NCBI RefSeq assembly: GCF_000730165.1 | Contig: NZ_CP022112.1 | Coordinates: forward strand, 310,001-374,000 | Reading direction: 5' to 3' | DNA length: 64,000 nucleotides | Origin: Nitrospirillum viridazoti CBAmc | GTDB taxonomy: Bacteria; Pseudomonadota; Alphaproteobacteria; Azospirillales; Azospirillaceae | Shown here: one piece after another, positions 38,154-46,887 of the stretch | Layout of the letters: each line of letters opens with the position of its first letter | Numbering within the stretch: position 1 is the first letter of the stretch | Made by a program: the position numbers and the translations under genes | Notes under the pieces: generated by a model | Seen by the model: only the letters and a program-made list of their open reading frames with translations | Told to the model about the DNA's origin: nothing | Database searches by the model: none

Positions 38154-39434
38154 ATGCGGCGAGAGTGGTTGGTCTTGGCGGCGGTGTCGTTGAGCTTCTT
38201 TTTCCTCAACGCTGCGACGTTCGCCTCGCTGGGCGTGGTGCTCTACACCATGGTCGGCGAACTGCACTGGTCCTTCAAGGCGGCCGGTTTCAGTTTCTCC
38301 CTGCTGGGCATCGCCTGCGGCTTGTCCAGCGTCTTCCCCACCACGCTGATGAAGCGCATCGGCCCCCGCTACACCATGGCCCTGGGTGGGCTGGTGCTGG
38401 TGGCGGCCTATATGCTGGCCTCGTACACCCACGGCCTGCTGGCCTTCTACGCGGCCATGCTGCTGCTGGGCCTGGGCTATTCACTGACCGGCAACGTGCC
38501 GGCCATCTATGCCATCGCCTGCTGGTTCCCGCGCCGTTCGGCCCGCATGATCGGCCTTTACCTCATGATCGGCGCCTTCGGCGGCGTGGTGGGGCCCCCG
38601 CTGGCCCGCGCCATCGTCGCGTTCAGCGCGGACTGGCGCGTCTACTGGATGGAGATGGCCGGCGTCGCCGTGGCCGTCACCCTGGTCAACCTGCTGTGCC
38701 TGCGCGACCGCGCCATTGAGGCCGATCCGCCGGCGGGTGCCAAGGGGGCGCCTGCGAGCCCGGCAGAAATCGCCGCGACGGGCTGGACGTACCGCAGCGC
38801 CATCGCCACGCCGCAGTTCCTGGCCGTTGCCGCCTCCATGACCATGACCATGGCCTGCGTCACCACCATCAACAGCGTGGCGCTGAACCATCTGGGCATC
38901 CTGGGCGTGGCGCCCGACACGGCGGCTTTCGCGCTGGCCGCCATGGCCCTGGTCATGACGGTGGCCAAGGGCGTGGCCGGTCCGCTGTGCGAGATCATGT
39001 CCACCCGGCGGCTGCTGGTCCTGGGCCTGGCGCTGCAGGTGGTGGGCATCGCCCTGTTCGCCCATGCCGGCACCCTGGTCGGCATCGGCGCCTTCGCGCT
39101 GGCCTTCGGCATCGGCTGGGGTGTGGCCTACCTGGCCGCCAGCGTCCTGCTGCTGGAATATTTCGGCAAGGACATCGGGTCCCAGGTGCTGGGCATGGTG
39201 TGGACCATCACCACCGTGGCGGCGGCGGGGCCGGTGGCGGCCGGCGCCATCGCCGACCAGATCGGCACCTTCGCCCCCATCTTCTATCTTTACGCCGTGC
39301 TGATGGTGGCGGCCATCGTTCCCCTGATGCTGCTGGGGCGGCCGATGCTGGCCGGCACCGGCCCTTTCGCCCGGCGAGGGGCCGAGCCGGATGACGGGTC
39401 CCAGGGCGCCGTCGCCCAAGTGCCCGCAAGCTGA
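38154..39434 (+). CDS. Major facilitator superfamily transporter (426 aa)
   Basis: Twelve hydrophobic segments are visible, with the MFS motif-A-like loop after helix 2 (TLMKRIGPRYTMALGG) and a long central loop (about 195-220). The sequence resembles oxalate/formate antiporter-like and monocarboxylate MFS carriers, so an organic anion or pathway substrate is probable. ATG 38154 has GGGGAG 7 nt upstream and is chosen over in-frame ATG 38121 and 38028. It stands alone between the hydrolase pair and the TonB-receptor operon and may import the compound across the inner membrane. Confidence 0.85.
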   Translation: MRREWLVLAAVSLSFFFLNAATFASLGVVLYTMVGELHWSFKAAGFSFSLLGIACGLSSVFPTTLMKRIGPRYTMALGGLVLVAAYMLASYTHGLLAFYAAMLLLGLGYSLTGNVPAIYAIACWFPRRSARMIGLYLMIGAFGGVVGPPLARAIVAFSADWRVYWMEMAGVAVAVTLVNLLCLRDRAIEADPPAGAKGAPASPAEIAATGWTYRSAIATPQFLAVAASMTMTMACVTTINSVALNHLGILGVAPDTAAFALAAMALVMTVAKGVAGPLCEIMSTRRLLVLGLALQVVGIALFAHAGTLVGIGAFALAFGIGWGVAYLAASVLLLEYFGKDIGSQVLGMVWTITTVAAAGPVAAGAIADQIGTFAPIFYLYAVLMVAAIVPLMLLGRPMLAGTGPFARRGAEPDDGSQGAVAQVPAS

Positions 39435-39645
39435 ACACGTTTAAAGAATAACAACATTAAATCTGGCGATGTGGGCGCCACCCGTGGCAAAGGCTGCGGG
39501 TGGTGCCCGCGCGTCTGGCGGTAAAAGCAAAATAATGGACTGTGGCAGGGGTGCATGGTGGGCATGGGGAATGGTGAATTCAGGCAAATTCCCGGGCGTC
39601 CTGTAACAAGAATACTTCGCGGGATGCCCGCATGCTTGTCCTCAA

Positions 39646-39661
39646 GACGATGCACATCGTC
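39646..39661. other. Near-palindrome in the TonB-receptor leader
   Basis: GACGATG-CA-CATCGTC, a 7-bp dyad with a 2-nt centre, ends 25 nt before the receptor start codon. A further imperfect dyad (about 39592-39632) precedes it. They may be operators or a folded 5' leader. Confidence 0.35.
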
Positions 39662-39686
39662 ATCTACCAAAGAATGGGGGTCGGGC

Positions 39687-41993
39687 ATGTTGAGAGATGT
39701 GAAGCTGCGCTATTGGCAAGGATTCCTGGCGGCCGCGATGATGACGGCCGCCTCCGCCTACGCCCAAACCCCGCCGGCCCCCGTGGACGCCCCGGCCGGT
39801 GCCGCCGGCGACGCCGAGCTGGACGCGCTGGAACCCATCATCGTCACGGCGGAGAAGCGCCAGGTCGACCTGCAGAAGGCCGCGCTGTCCGTCACCGCCG
39901 TTTCCGCCGACACGCTGGAAAAGGGCAACGTCACCGGGCCGCTGGGCCTGAACGGCTATGTCCCGGGCCTGCAGATCACCCCCAGCGGCGGGTCTGAGGT
40001 CATCGTCTCCATCCGCGGCGTGGGCTCGCAGACGCCGGAGAACTTCTTCACCCAGCCGGGCGTCTCCTTCCATATCGACAACGTCTACATCCCCAACAAC
40101 ATCGCGCTGAACCTAGGCTTCCTGGACGTGGACCATGTCGAGGTGCTGCGCGGGCCGCAGGGCACCGTGTTCGGGCAAAGCTCCACCGGTGGCGCCATCA
40201 ACGTCATCAGCAAGCAGCCGGAGCTGGGCAAGCTGTCGGGCGACGCGACCGCCACCTTCGGCAACTACAGCTATGCCATGGGCAAGGCCGCGCTGAACGT
40301 GCCGGTGGGCGACACGGCCGCCATTCGCGCCGTGGTGCAGAAGACCAGCCACGATGGCTATTCCACCGCCACGGGCGTGCCCGGCGGCTATGACCTGGAT
40401 GACGCCAACAACGTGAACTACAAGCTGTCGGGCCTGTGGCAGCCGACCGACAACCTGACCGTCACCCTGACGGGCCAGCATTTCGACGACGACCACCATG
40501 GGGCTGCCCTGAAGGCGCTGGACGATCCCAACAGCGACCCGCGCCAGGTGACGCAGGACTATCCGGCCAAGTTCAAGCTGGCCATGGATGTCGACACGCT
40601 GACGGTCAACTATTCCCTGCCGTTCGCCAACCTGAAGTCCATCAGCAGCTATCAGTACATGGATGCCAAGCAGTCGTTCGACAGCGACCGCAGCACCGTG
40701 GCGCTGTTCGGCGGCTATGACACCGTGGCGGCCTGGAACACCAAGAGCCGCGCGATCATGGAGGAGGTGACGCTCAGCTCCAATCCCGGGACCGACCTGG
40801 AGTGGATCGGCGGCGTCTTCTACATGCATTCCCACAGCAGCCAGTACGTGGTGGAATACAAGGGCACCAACGGCAGCGATCCCACGCCGGTGCTGCCCAC
40901 CAACACCTCGCCGGCCGCCCTGCCAGCCAACCTCAGCTATGAGAACCTGTCGTCGGTGGACCGCGACAGCGTGGCGCCCTTCGTGCAGGCGACCTATCAC
41001 CTGACCGACCGGCTGCGCCTCACCGGCGGCGTGCGCTACAATGTCGACCAGTATGACGGCTGGGGCTCCGACTACTATGGCAAGCCGTCGCCCCGCTCCA
41101 CCAACGTCTACGCCCTGACCGGTAAGGCCGAGACCGACTTCGACCTGACGCCGGACAACATGGTCTATGCCAGCTGGTCGCGCGGCTATAAGCCCGGCGG
41201 CGTCAATACCGGCACCACCAGCGCTATGGTCGTCTCCGGCAGCTATGACAAGGAAACGGTGGACAGCTTCGAACTGGGGTCCAAGAACCGCTTCCTGGCC
41301 AACCACCTGAACGTCAACCTGTCGGCCTTCTACTCCAAATACAATAACATGCAGTACATTGAGGAGGATCCGGTGCCCTACAGCGGCGGCATCGGCAACA
41401 TCCCCCAGGTGAACATGTGGGGTGCGGAGGTCGAGGCGAAGTACCGCCTGCTGGATAACCGGCTGGAGCTGGGCGCCAACCTGACCCTGATGGATGGCGA
41501 GATCCCAGACAGCTATCTGGCGCTGGACCGGCGCCTGGCCGATGCGGCCGCTGCCAAGGCCGTGGCCGCCGGCGTGACATATCCTTATAGTGCTCAGTGG
41601 TTCGCCATCCGTGCCGCCCAGTCCATCAACGTCAAGGGCAACACCCCGCCCGACATGCCGGGTGCCGCCGGTGGCGTCAACGCCAGCTGGCAGCAAACCC
41701 TGGGCGCATACGGTACCCTGGTGTCGCGGGCCGAGCTGCTGTTCCGCAGCGACTACCAGGCGCGGGTGTTCAACGAGGCCGGGACCGATCACGTGCCGTC
41801 GTACAGCCAGGTGAACCTGTTCTTCGAATACACCCCGCAAAGCGGGCCGTGGCGGGCCACCTTCACCGTCACCAACCTGCTGGACCGGGCCGGTATCTCC
41901 GGGCGCTACACCGACCCTTACGGCAGCGGCGTGGTCAGCAACCAGTACATCCCGCCGCGCCAGATGCTGTTCAGCGTCAATTACTCGTTCTAA
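39687..41993 (+). CDS. TonB-dependent outer-membrane receptor (768 aa)
   Basis: Signal peptide (residues 1-27, ending SAYA). The EPIIVTAEKR sequence near residue 50 is a TonB-box-like start of the plug; plug motifs SVTAVSADTLEKG, ISIRGVGSQ-type and VLRGPQGTVFGQSSTGGAINV follow. The barrel ends with the C-terminal aromatic NYSF. Similarity is to the catabolic (non-siderophore) receptors common in sphingomonads and relatives. It is first in an operon with the flavin monooxygenase, dioxygenase and cysteine hydrolase (gaps 18, 6 and -1 nt), so it should import their substrate through the outer membrane. Confidence 0.93.
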   Translation: MLRDVKLRYWQGFLAAAMMTAASAYAQTPPAPVDAPAGAAGDAELDALEPIIVTAEKRQVDLQKAALSVTAVSADTLEKGNVTGPLGLNGYVPGLQITPSGGSEVIVSIRGVGSQTPENFFTQPGVSFHIDNVYIPNNIALNLGFLDVDHVEVLRGPQGTVFGQSSTGGAINVISKQPELGKLSGDATATFGNYSYAMGKAALNVPVGDTAAIRAVVQKTSHDGYSTATGVPGGYDLDDANNVNYKLSGLWQPTDNLTVTLTGQHFDDDHHGAALKALDDPNSDPRQVTQDYPAKFKLAMDVDTLTVNYSLPFANLKSISSYQYMDAKQSFDSDRSTVALFGGYDTVAAWNTKSRAIMEEVTLSSNPGTDLEWIGGVFYMHSHSSQYVVEYKGTNGSDPTPVLPTNTSPAALPANLSYENLSSVDRDSVAPFVQATYHLTDRLRLTGGVRYNVDQYDGWGSDYYGKPSPRSTNVYALTGKAETDFDLTPDNMVYASWSRGYKPGGVNTGTTSAMVVSGSYDKETVDSFELGSKNRFLANHLNVNLSAFYSKYNNMQYIEEDPVPYSGGIGNIPQVNMWGAEVEAKYRLLDNRLELGANLTLMDGEIPDSYLALDRRLADAAAAKAVAAGVTYPYSAQWFAIRAAQSINVKGNTPPDMPGAAGGVNASWQQTLGAYGTLVSRAELLFRSDYQARVFNEAGTDHVPSYSQVNLFFEYTPQSGPWRATFTVTNLLDRAGISGRYTDPYGSGVVSNQYIPPRQMLFSVNYSF

Positions 41994-42011
41994 GGGAGGC
42001 CTGGTTCCATC

Positions 42012-43121
42012 ATGACGCAGACGACCGAACTGAAGCGCGCGCCCTTGCCCTCCGATGCGGGCGGCAAGGACCTGGGCATCTTCCTGCCCATCGCCAACGG
42101 CGGCTGGATCCTGTCCTCCTCCGCCCCGCGCATCGACGGCTCCTACGCTTACAACCGCCGGGTGGCCCAGCTGGCCGACGGTGCCGGCTATGACTTCATC
42201 ATGGCCATGGCCAAGTGGCGCGGCTACGGCGGCGCGACCGAGCATTGGCGCTATGCCATGGAAAGCCAGATGATGATGGCCGGCCTGGCGGAGGTGACGA
42301 AGGAGGTCAAGGTGTGGGCCACCGTCCACACCCTGCTGCAGAATCCGGCCGTGACGGCCAAGATGATCATGACCCTGGACCACATCAGCCAGGGTCGCGC
42401 CGGCCTGAACGTCGTCAACGGCTCGTACAAGGGCGAGTTCGAGCAGATGGGCGCCTGGCGGGATGAGCTGGACCATGACGAGCGCTACACCTTCGCCGAG
42501 GAATGGGTGCACGCCATCAAGCGGCTGTGGACCGAGGACACGGTCGATTACCAGGGCAAGTACGTGACCCTGACGGACTGTCAGTCCGATCCCAAGCCCT
42601 TCTTCCGGCCCTTCCTGGTCTGCGCCGGATCCAGCAAGCGGGGCATGGCCTTCACCATCAATGAGATGGACGCCATCTTCCTGTCCGGTTCCAGCAAGCA
42701 GGAATTGGCCAAGAACAGCGGCATGGCCAAGGCCATGGCGAAAGAGGCCGGCCGCAGCATCAAGACCTATTCCATGATGACCCTGGTGCTGGGCGATACG
42801 GACGCGGAAGCCGAGGCCCTGGCCGCCCGATATGTCGAGGGCTTCGACGAGGGCGCCTGGCGCGGCATGATGAAGGCCTACGGCTTCCTGGACGTGGAGA
42901 TCGGGCGCCAGAACGACTTTACCACCAAGGCCAAGTCCGGCTTCATGTCCAGCCACCTGGTGGGCGCACCCGCGACGATCGCCGCCAAGCTGATCGACAT
43001 GCTGGGCGGCTGCGACCTGGATGGCATGATGCTGATCTTCCCCGACTACATCACCGGTGTGCCGCGCTTCGCCCAAGAGGTGCTGCCGGCCATCCGTGAG
43101 GCCTTTCCCACTAAGGTGTGA
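42012..43121 (+). CDS. RutA-like flavin-dependent monooxygenase, LLM class (369 aa)
   Basis: Bacterial luciferase-like flavoenzyme using reduced FMN. Landmarks shared with the pyrimidine oxygenase RutA: GIFLPIANGGWILS (residues about 22-35), AKWRGYGGATEHW (about 67-79), ESQMMMAGLAEVT, and GRAGLNVVNG. RutA opens the uracil ring by oxidative amide cleavage. Here it precedes a RutB-like hydrolase by one gene, so an analogous oxidative opening of a cyclic amide or N-heterocycle is plausible. Related LLM enzymes also act on sulfones and sulfonates, so the substrate is open. No flavin reductase gene is adjacent. Confidence 0.85.
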   Translation: MTQTTELKRAPLPSDAGGKDLGIFLPIANGGWILSSSAPRIDGSYAYNRRVAQLADGAGYDFIMAMAKWRGYGGATEHWRYAMESQMMMAGLAEVTKEVKVWATVHTLLQNPAVTAKMIMTLDHISQGRAGLNVVNGSYKGEFEQMGAWRDELDHDERYTFAEEWVHAIKRLWTEDTVDYQGKYVTLTDCQSDPKPFFRPFLVCAGSSKRGMAFTINEMDAIFLSGSSKQELAKNSGMAKAMAKEAGRSIKTYSMMTLVLGDTDAEAEALAARYVEGFDEGAWRGMMKAYGFLDVEIGRQNDFTTKAKSGFMSSHLVGAPATIAAKLIDMLGGCDLDGMMLIFPDYITGVPRFAQEVLPAIREAFPTKV

Positions 43122-43127
43122 CGCGCC

Positions 43128-43958
43128 ATGGACAACGGCATCCGCGAGTATCAGAGCTTCCGCGTGAAGCCCAGCGCCGTGGCGCTGGGGGCGGAACTGC
43201 TGGGCATCGATCTGTCGCAGCCGCTGACGGACCTGCAGGTGGCGGAGGTGAAGGACGCCTTCGCCCGTTACCAGGTCATCTTCTTCCGCGACCAGCAGGC
43301 CCTGACGCATGAGGCCCACAAGGCCTTCGGCCGGCATTTCGGCCACCTCGCCATCCATTCCGCGGTGGCCGGCATCGACGGCCATCCGGAGATCGTGGCC
43401 ATCCACGCGGACGCCAATTCCAAGTACGTCGCCGGGGAGAACTGGCACAGCGACCTCAGCTGCGACGCGGAACCGCCGCTGGGCAGCATCCTTTACATCC
43501 ACACGCTGCCGCCGGTGGGGGGCGACACCTGCTTCTCCAGCATGTATGCCGCCTACGACGCGCTGTCGGACCGCATGAAGGCCTACCTGGACGGTCTGAC
43601 GGCGGTGCACGACGCCAACCCCGTCTATCACGCGCTGTTCAAGGATTACGACAAGCGCTACCCCTGCAACAGCCACCCGGTGGTGCGCACCCACCCGGTG
43701 ACGGGGCGCAAGTGCCTGTTCGTGAATTCCTCCTACACCACCCGCATCGAGAGCGTGCCGGAGGAGGAGAGCAAGGCCGTGCTGGGCCTGCTGTTCGACC
43801 ATGTGAAGAACCCGAACTTCCAGATCCGCTTCCGCTGGGAACCCCACTCGGTGGCCTTCTGGGACAACCGCGCCGTGCAACACCTGGCGGTGTGGGATTA
43901 CTTCCCCAACGTCCGTTCCGGCTTCCGTGTCACCGTCGCCGGGGACAGGCCCTACTGA
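43128..43958 (+). CDS. TauD/TfdA-family Fe(II)/2-oxoglutarate dioxygenase (276 aa)
   Basis: Iron ligands: His-x-Asp in ENWHSDLSCD (about 104-106) and the distal His in NRAVQHLAVWDY (about 250); the 2-oxoglutarate-binding Arg is in SGFRVTV near the C terminus. The family hydroxylates sulfonates, phenoxyacetates, quaternary amines and other small compounds next to a heteroatom, often causing cleavage. It sits between the RutA-like and RutB-like genes and shares a TGATG junction with the latter, so it is an integral pathway step. Substrate unknown. Confidence 0.88.
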   Translation: MDNGIREYQSFRVKPSAVALGAELLGIDLSQPLTDLQVAEVKDAFARYQVIFFRDQQALTHEAHKAFGRHFGHLAIHSAVAGIDGHPEIVAIHADANSKYVAGENWHSDLSCDAEPPLGSILYIHTLPPVGGDTCFSSMYAAYDALSDRMKAYLDGLTAVHDANPVYHALFKDYDKRYPCNSHPVVRTHPVTGRKCLFVNSSYTTRIESVPEEESKAVLGLLFDHVKNPNFQIRFRWEPHSVAFWDNRAVQHLAVWDYFPNVRSGFRVTVAGDRPY

Positions 43959-44674
43959 TGCCGACCATTCCGAAAGAGGGCGTGCCGGCAAAGGGCGTCC
44001 CAGTTGGGGCCGTGACCGTCACCGTGACGCTGGACCCGCCGGTGCCGGCGGCGGCGCTGGCGCCCATGATCCGGCCGGACCGCACGGCCCTGCTGGTCAT
44101 CGATCCGCAGGTGGACTTCATCGCGCCCGAAGGCGCCATCGGCCAGGCGGGTCTGGACCTGGGCGTGGTCGAGCCGACGCTGGACCGCATCCGCCCGCTG
44201 CTGGCCGCCGCCCGCGCCGCCGGGGTGTCACCCGTCTTCATCCGCGTGATCACCCGGCCGGAAACGGATGGCACGGCCCTGAAAGCCCTTTATGAGCGGC
44301 GGGGCTGGCCGGCGGAGGCGGTGGGCATCTGCCGCGCCGGCACCCCCGGCGCCGACTATTACGGCGTGGCGCCGGAGAGCGGGGAGATGGAGGTGGAGAA
44401 GGTGCTGTTCTCCGCCTTCGCCGGCACGGATTTCGAGGCGCGGCTGCGGGCGCGGGGCATCGACACCCTGGTGGTCTGCGGCTTCACCACCGAATGCTGC
44501 GTCGACTGCACGGTGCGCGATGCGTTCCATCGCGACTTCCATGTCTTCATCGTGGCCGACGCCTGCGCTGCGTATGAGCCGGCCCTGCACTGGGGCGCCC
44601 TGCACGCCCTGTCCAAGAACTGCGCCCTGCTGGTGGAAAGCGCGGACGTGGCGGCGGCCTGGAATCGGGTGTGA
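43958..44674 (+). CDS. RutB-like cysteine hydrolase, isochorismatase superfamily (238 aa)
   Basis: Catalytic triad is visible: Asp in LLVIDPQVDF (about residue 48), Lys in EVEKVLFSAF (about 147), and Cys in GFTTECCVDCTVRDA (about 178). Relatives include RutB (ureidoacrylate amidohydrolase), N-carbamoylsarcosine amidase and maleamate hydrolase, so it probably splits an amide or carbamate formed by the upstream oxygenases. It starts at the ATG overlapping the dioxygenase stop (TGATG). An extra ~40-residue N-terminal stretch precedes the core. A terminator follows. Confidence 0.85.
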   Translation: MPTIPKEGVPAKGVPVGAVTVTVTLDPPVPAAALAPMIRPDRTALLVIDPQVDFIAPEGAIGQAGLDLGVVEPTLDRIRPLLAAARAAGVSPVFIRVITRPETDGTALKALYERRGWPAEAVGICRAGTPGADYYGVAPESGEMEVEKVLFSAFAGTDFEARLRARGIDTLVVCGFTTECCVDCTVRDAFHRDFHVFIVADACAAYEPALHWGALHALSKNCALLVESADVAAAWNRV

Positions 44675-44697
44675 CGCCGTCCATTGAACAAGGGGCT

Positions 44698-44735
44698 GGA
44701 GCCAAGCGCGTTCCCGGTTGAGCGCGCTTGGCTTC
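44698..44735. terminator. Bidirectional terminator between RutB-like and SDR genes
   Basis: An 11-bp perfect stem, AGCCAAGCGCG (44700-44710) with CGCGCTTGGCT (44723-44733), extended by GG/TC pairs; 12-nt loop. It lies between two convergent stop codons. Confidence 0.7.
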
Positions 44736-44746
44736 CGTCGTGGGCG

Positions 44747-45643
44747 TCACGCCTGGAAATCGGTGTCCACCGACACGGCCCGCCAGGCCTCGATATCGGC
44801 CAGCTGGCGGGTCAGCTTCATGGTCGCGTAGCCCACGGCGTCCTCGCCCAGCAGCAGGCGCAGGGGCGGGGTTTCCGCGTCCAGGGCCTTCAGGATGGCC
44901 AGCGCCGCGCGGGCGGGGTCGCCCCGCTCCTGGCCGGCGTGGCTGGCCAGGATACGCTTGCATGCGCCGACGGTGGCGTCGTAGTCGGCGGCCAGGTCGG
45001 GACGGTCCGTGTCCGCCGCGCTGCGCTTGCGCGAGCGGCCGGCGAAGTCGGTGCGGAAGCCGCCGGGCTCCACCATCGTCACCTTGATGCCCAGGGGCGC
45101 CACCTCCTGCGCCAGGGTCTCGGTGATGCCCTCCAGCGCGAACTTGCTGCCGGAATAAAGGCCCAGGCTGGGCCAGCCTACCAAGCCGGAGACGGAGGTG
45201 ATGTTGACGATGTGCCCGGCCCGGCGGCCGCGCATATAGGGCAGCACGGCCTGCATCATCGCCAGCGCGCCGAAGACGTTGACCTCGAACTGGGCGCGGG
45301 CATCGGCCAGGCTGGTTTCCTCCACGCCGCCCACCAGGCCATAGCCGGCGTTGTTGACCAGGATGTCGATGCCGCCCCCACCGATGCCGCCGCCCCCGCC
45401 CATGCCACCGCTGTCGGCCTCCACCGCCGCGGCCACGCGGTGCGCCGCCGTCTCGTCCGTCACGTCCAGGATGGGCGCGCGGGCCAGATCCGGCGCCAGG
45501 GCGCGGAAGGCGTCGGCGTCGGCCTCGCTCCGCACGGTACCCCATACCCGCTCGCCCCGGTCCAGCGCCGCTTGGGCCAGCGCCCGGCCGAAGCCCGAAC
45601 TGACGCCGGTGATCAGCCAGGTGCGCGGTCTTGTCGTCGTCAT
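44747..45643 (-). CDS. Short-chain dehydrogenase/reductase (298 aa) with glycine-rich insert
   Basis: Classical SDR. Cofactor motif TGVSSGFGRA (about 12-21), NNAG (LVNNAGYG, about 94-101), and catalytic Tyr/Lys in YSGSKFAL. Length and C-terminal region match the NADP-dependent YueD-like oxidoreductases. An unusual run SGGMGGGGGIGGGG lies just before IDILVNNAG, where relatives have a short loop. Start ATG 45643 has GGGG 8 nt upstream. A strong terminator separates it from the dioxygenase gene behind it, so it is transcribed on its own. Substrate unknown. Confidence 0.87.
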   Translation of the reverse strand: MTTTRPRTWLITGVSSGFGRALAQAALDRGERVWGTVRSEADADAFRALAPDLARAPILDVTDETAAHRVAAAVEADSGGMGGGGGIGGGGIDILVNNAGYGLVGGVEETSLADARAQFEVNVFGALAMMQAVLPYMRGRRAGHIVNITSVSGLVGWPSLGLYSGSKFALEGITETLAQEVAPLGIKVTMVEPGGFRTDFAGRSRKRSAADTDRPDLAADYDATVGACKRILASHAGQERGDPARAALAILKALDAETPPLRLLLGEDAVGYATMKLTRQLADIEAWRAVSVDTDFQA

Positions 45644-45659
45644 CAAACGCCCCATCGGT

Positions 45660-45692
45660 AAAAAAGTGGCCGTGGGATCATGCCCACGGCCA
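45660..45692 (-). terminator. Intrinsic terminator of the second TauD-family gene
   Basis: On the minus strand a 10-bp perfect stem (TGGCCGTGGG / CCCACGGCCA, 45667-45692) with a 6-nt loop is followed by six T residues (45665-45660). Strong rho-independent terminator. Confidence 0.88.
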
Positions 45693-45814
45693 GTCTTCGG
45701 AGATCGAACCATCCTGAACCGAAGGTCGGCGACCGCCGACCCCGGAATGAGCACCGCAGGGCGGAACGAGGATAGCCAAGGCCACGGACGTGGCCGCCCG
45801 GCGCTTGAGGGAAG

Positions 45815-46732
45815 TTAAAACGGCCGGTCGCCCTTCACCCACATGCGGTGCATCAGGCGGGTGTACTTCTTGTCGTCGTACAGGGTGCCGGTGTGCAGGG
45901 TGCAGCGGTTGTCCCAGATGAGGATGTCGCCCACCTGCCATTTATGGGCATGGACGAAGCGGTCCTGGGTCACGAACGCCACCAGCTCGTCCAGCAGTTC
46001 CAGCCCCTGCGGGTTGGGCATACCCACCACTTCCTTCACCGTCCCGGTGCTGACCCACAGGGCCTTGCGCCCGTCGGCGGGATGGGTGCGGATCAGGGGG
46101 TGGATGACGTCCGGATTCTCCGCCTTCAGTTCCGGGCTCAACTGGTCCACCCGCAGGTACTGGCGGCTGGTCATGAAGTATTCGTAGCTGTGGTGCAGTT
46201 GTAGCCCGTCCAGCTGAGCCCGCCGCTCCTCCGGCAGGGCGTCATAGGCGGCGCACAGGTCGGCCAGCAGGGTGTCCGAGCCTTCGGCCGGCACCTCCAC
46301 CGCGTACAGCATGGTGCACATTACCGGCTCGGCCTTGTACGAATAGTCGGTGTGCCAGCCCACGCCGTCGTTGTGGGCGCCGATGGGCTTACCGTCCACC
46401 ACCTTGTTGGACAGGATGTAGACCTCGGGGTGGTCGGGCAGGGTGAACTGCTTCTGGGTGTGCCCCTCCAGGGGACCGAAGCGGCCCAGGAAGGCCTTCA
46501 GGCCCGCGGGATCCAAATCCTGGCCGCGCAGCAGAATGGCACCATGGCGGTGGAAGGCCTCCACCACCTGGTCCACTTCCGCCGGCGACGCCGTTTTCAG
46601 ATCCACATCCAGAATTTCCGCGCCGAAACCGGGCTTCAGGGGGCGCGTGCGCAGGGCTTCGAGGGTTTCCAACAACCTCTCCTCACTACTCCTGTCTCGC
46701 GGACCGTCCGATGGGGATGTCCCAGCATCCAC
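45815..46732 (-). CDS. TauD/TfdA-family Fe(II)/2-oxoglutarate dioxygenase, second copy (305 aa)
   Basis: Iron site: His-x-Asp in VGWHTDYSYK and distal His in NRCTLHTGTL; Arg in HRMWVKGDRPF binds 2-oxoglutarate. Not a close duplicate of the copy at 43128. The first in-frame start is GTG 46732, giving a 20-residue polar leader; a TTG at 46675 or 46672 directly after GAGGAGAGG is an equally good or better start. Monocistronic, closed by its own terminator. Substrate unknown; it may act in the same catabolic region or be an alkylsulfonate/taurine-type enzyme. Confidence 0.87.
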   Translation of the reverse strand: MDAGTSPSDGPRDRSSEERLLETLEALRTRPLKPGFGAEILDVDLKTASPAEVDQVVEAFHRHGAILLRGQDLDPAGLKAFLGRFGPLEGHTQKQFTLPDHPEVYILSNKVVDGKPIGAHNDGVGWHTDYSYKAEPVMCTMLYAVEVPAEGSDTLLADLCAAYDALPEERRAQLDGLQLHHSYEYFMTSRQYLRVDQLSPELKAENPDVIHPLIRTHPADGRKALWVSTGTVKEVVGMPNPQGLELLDELVAFVTQDRFVHAHKWQVGDILIWDNRCTLHTGTLYDDKKYTRLMHRMWVKGDRPF

Positions 46733-46887
46733 GACACCAGGTCCGTCGCGAGTGTGAGGGTAGAGAAGGCCATCCTGCCCGTCTTGTCCAGAACTGCCCG
46801 GGAACTTGCCTCAGGCGGCCCATGCCTTGGCGGGCCATGGGGCCCGTGGCATATGCCGGCCACCCATAACCCGCCTGGAGACTGACG

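Noticed and set aside
40113-43991. 1292-codon open frame on the minus strand
   Set aside because: It is exactly antisense to the TonB receptor, flavin monooxygenase and dioxygenase genes, whose motifs are unmistakable. Its product is a compositionally biased His/Gly/Val/Arg mixture, a known artefact of GC-rich genes.
43128-46732. Recent tandem duplication of the two TauD-family genes
   Set aside because: Outside the iron and 2-oxoglutarate motifs the two proteins differ in length, termini and most residues, so they are separate family members.
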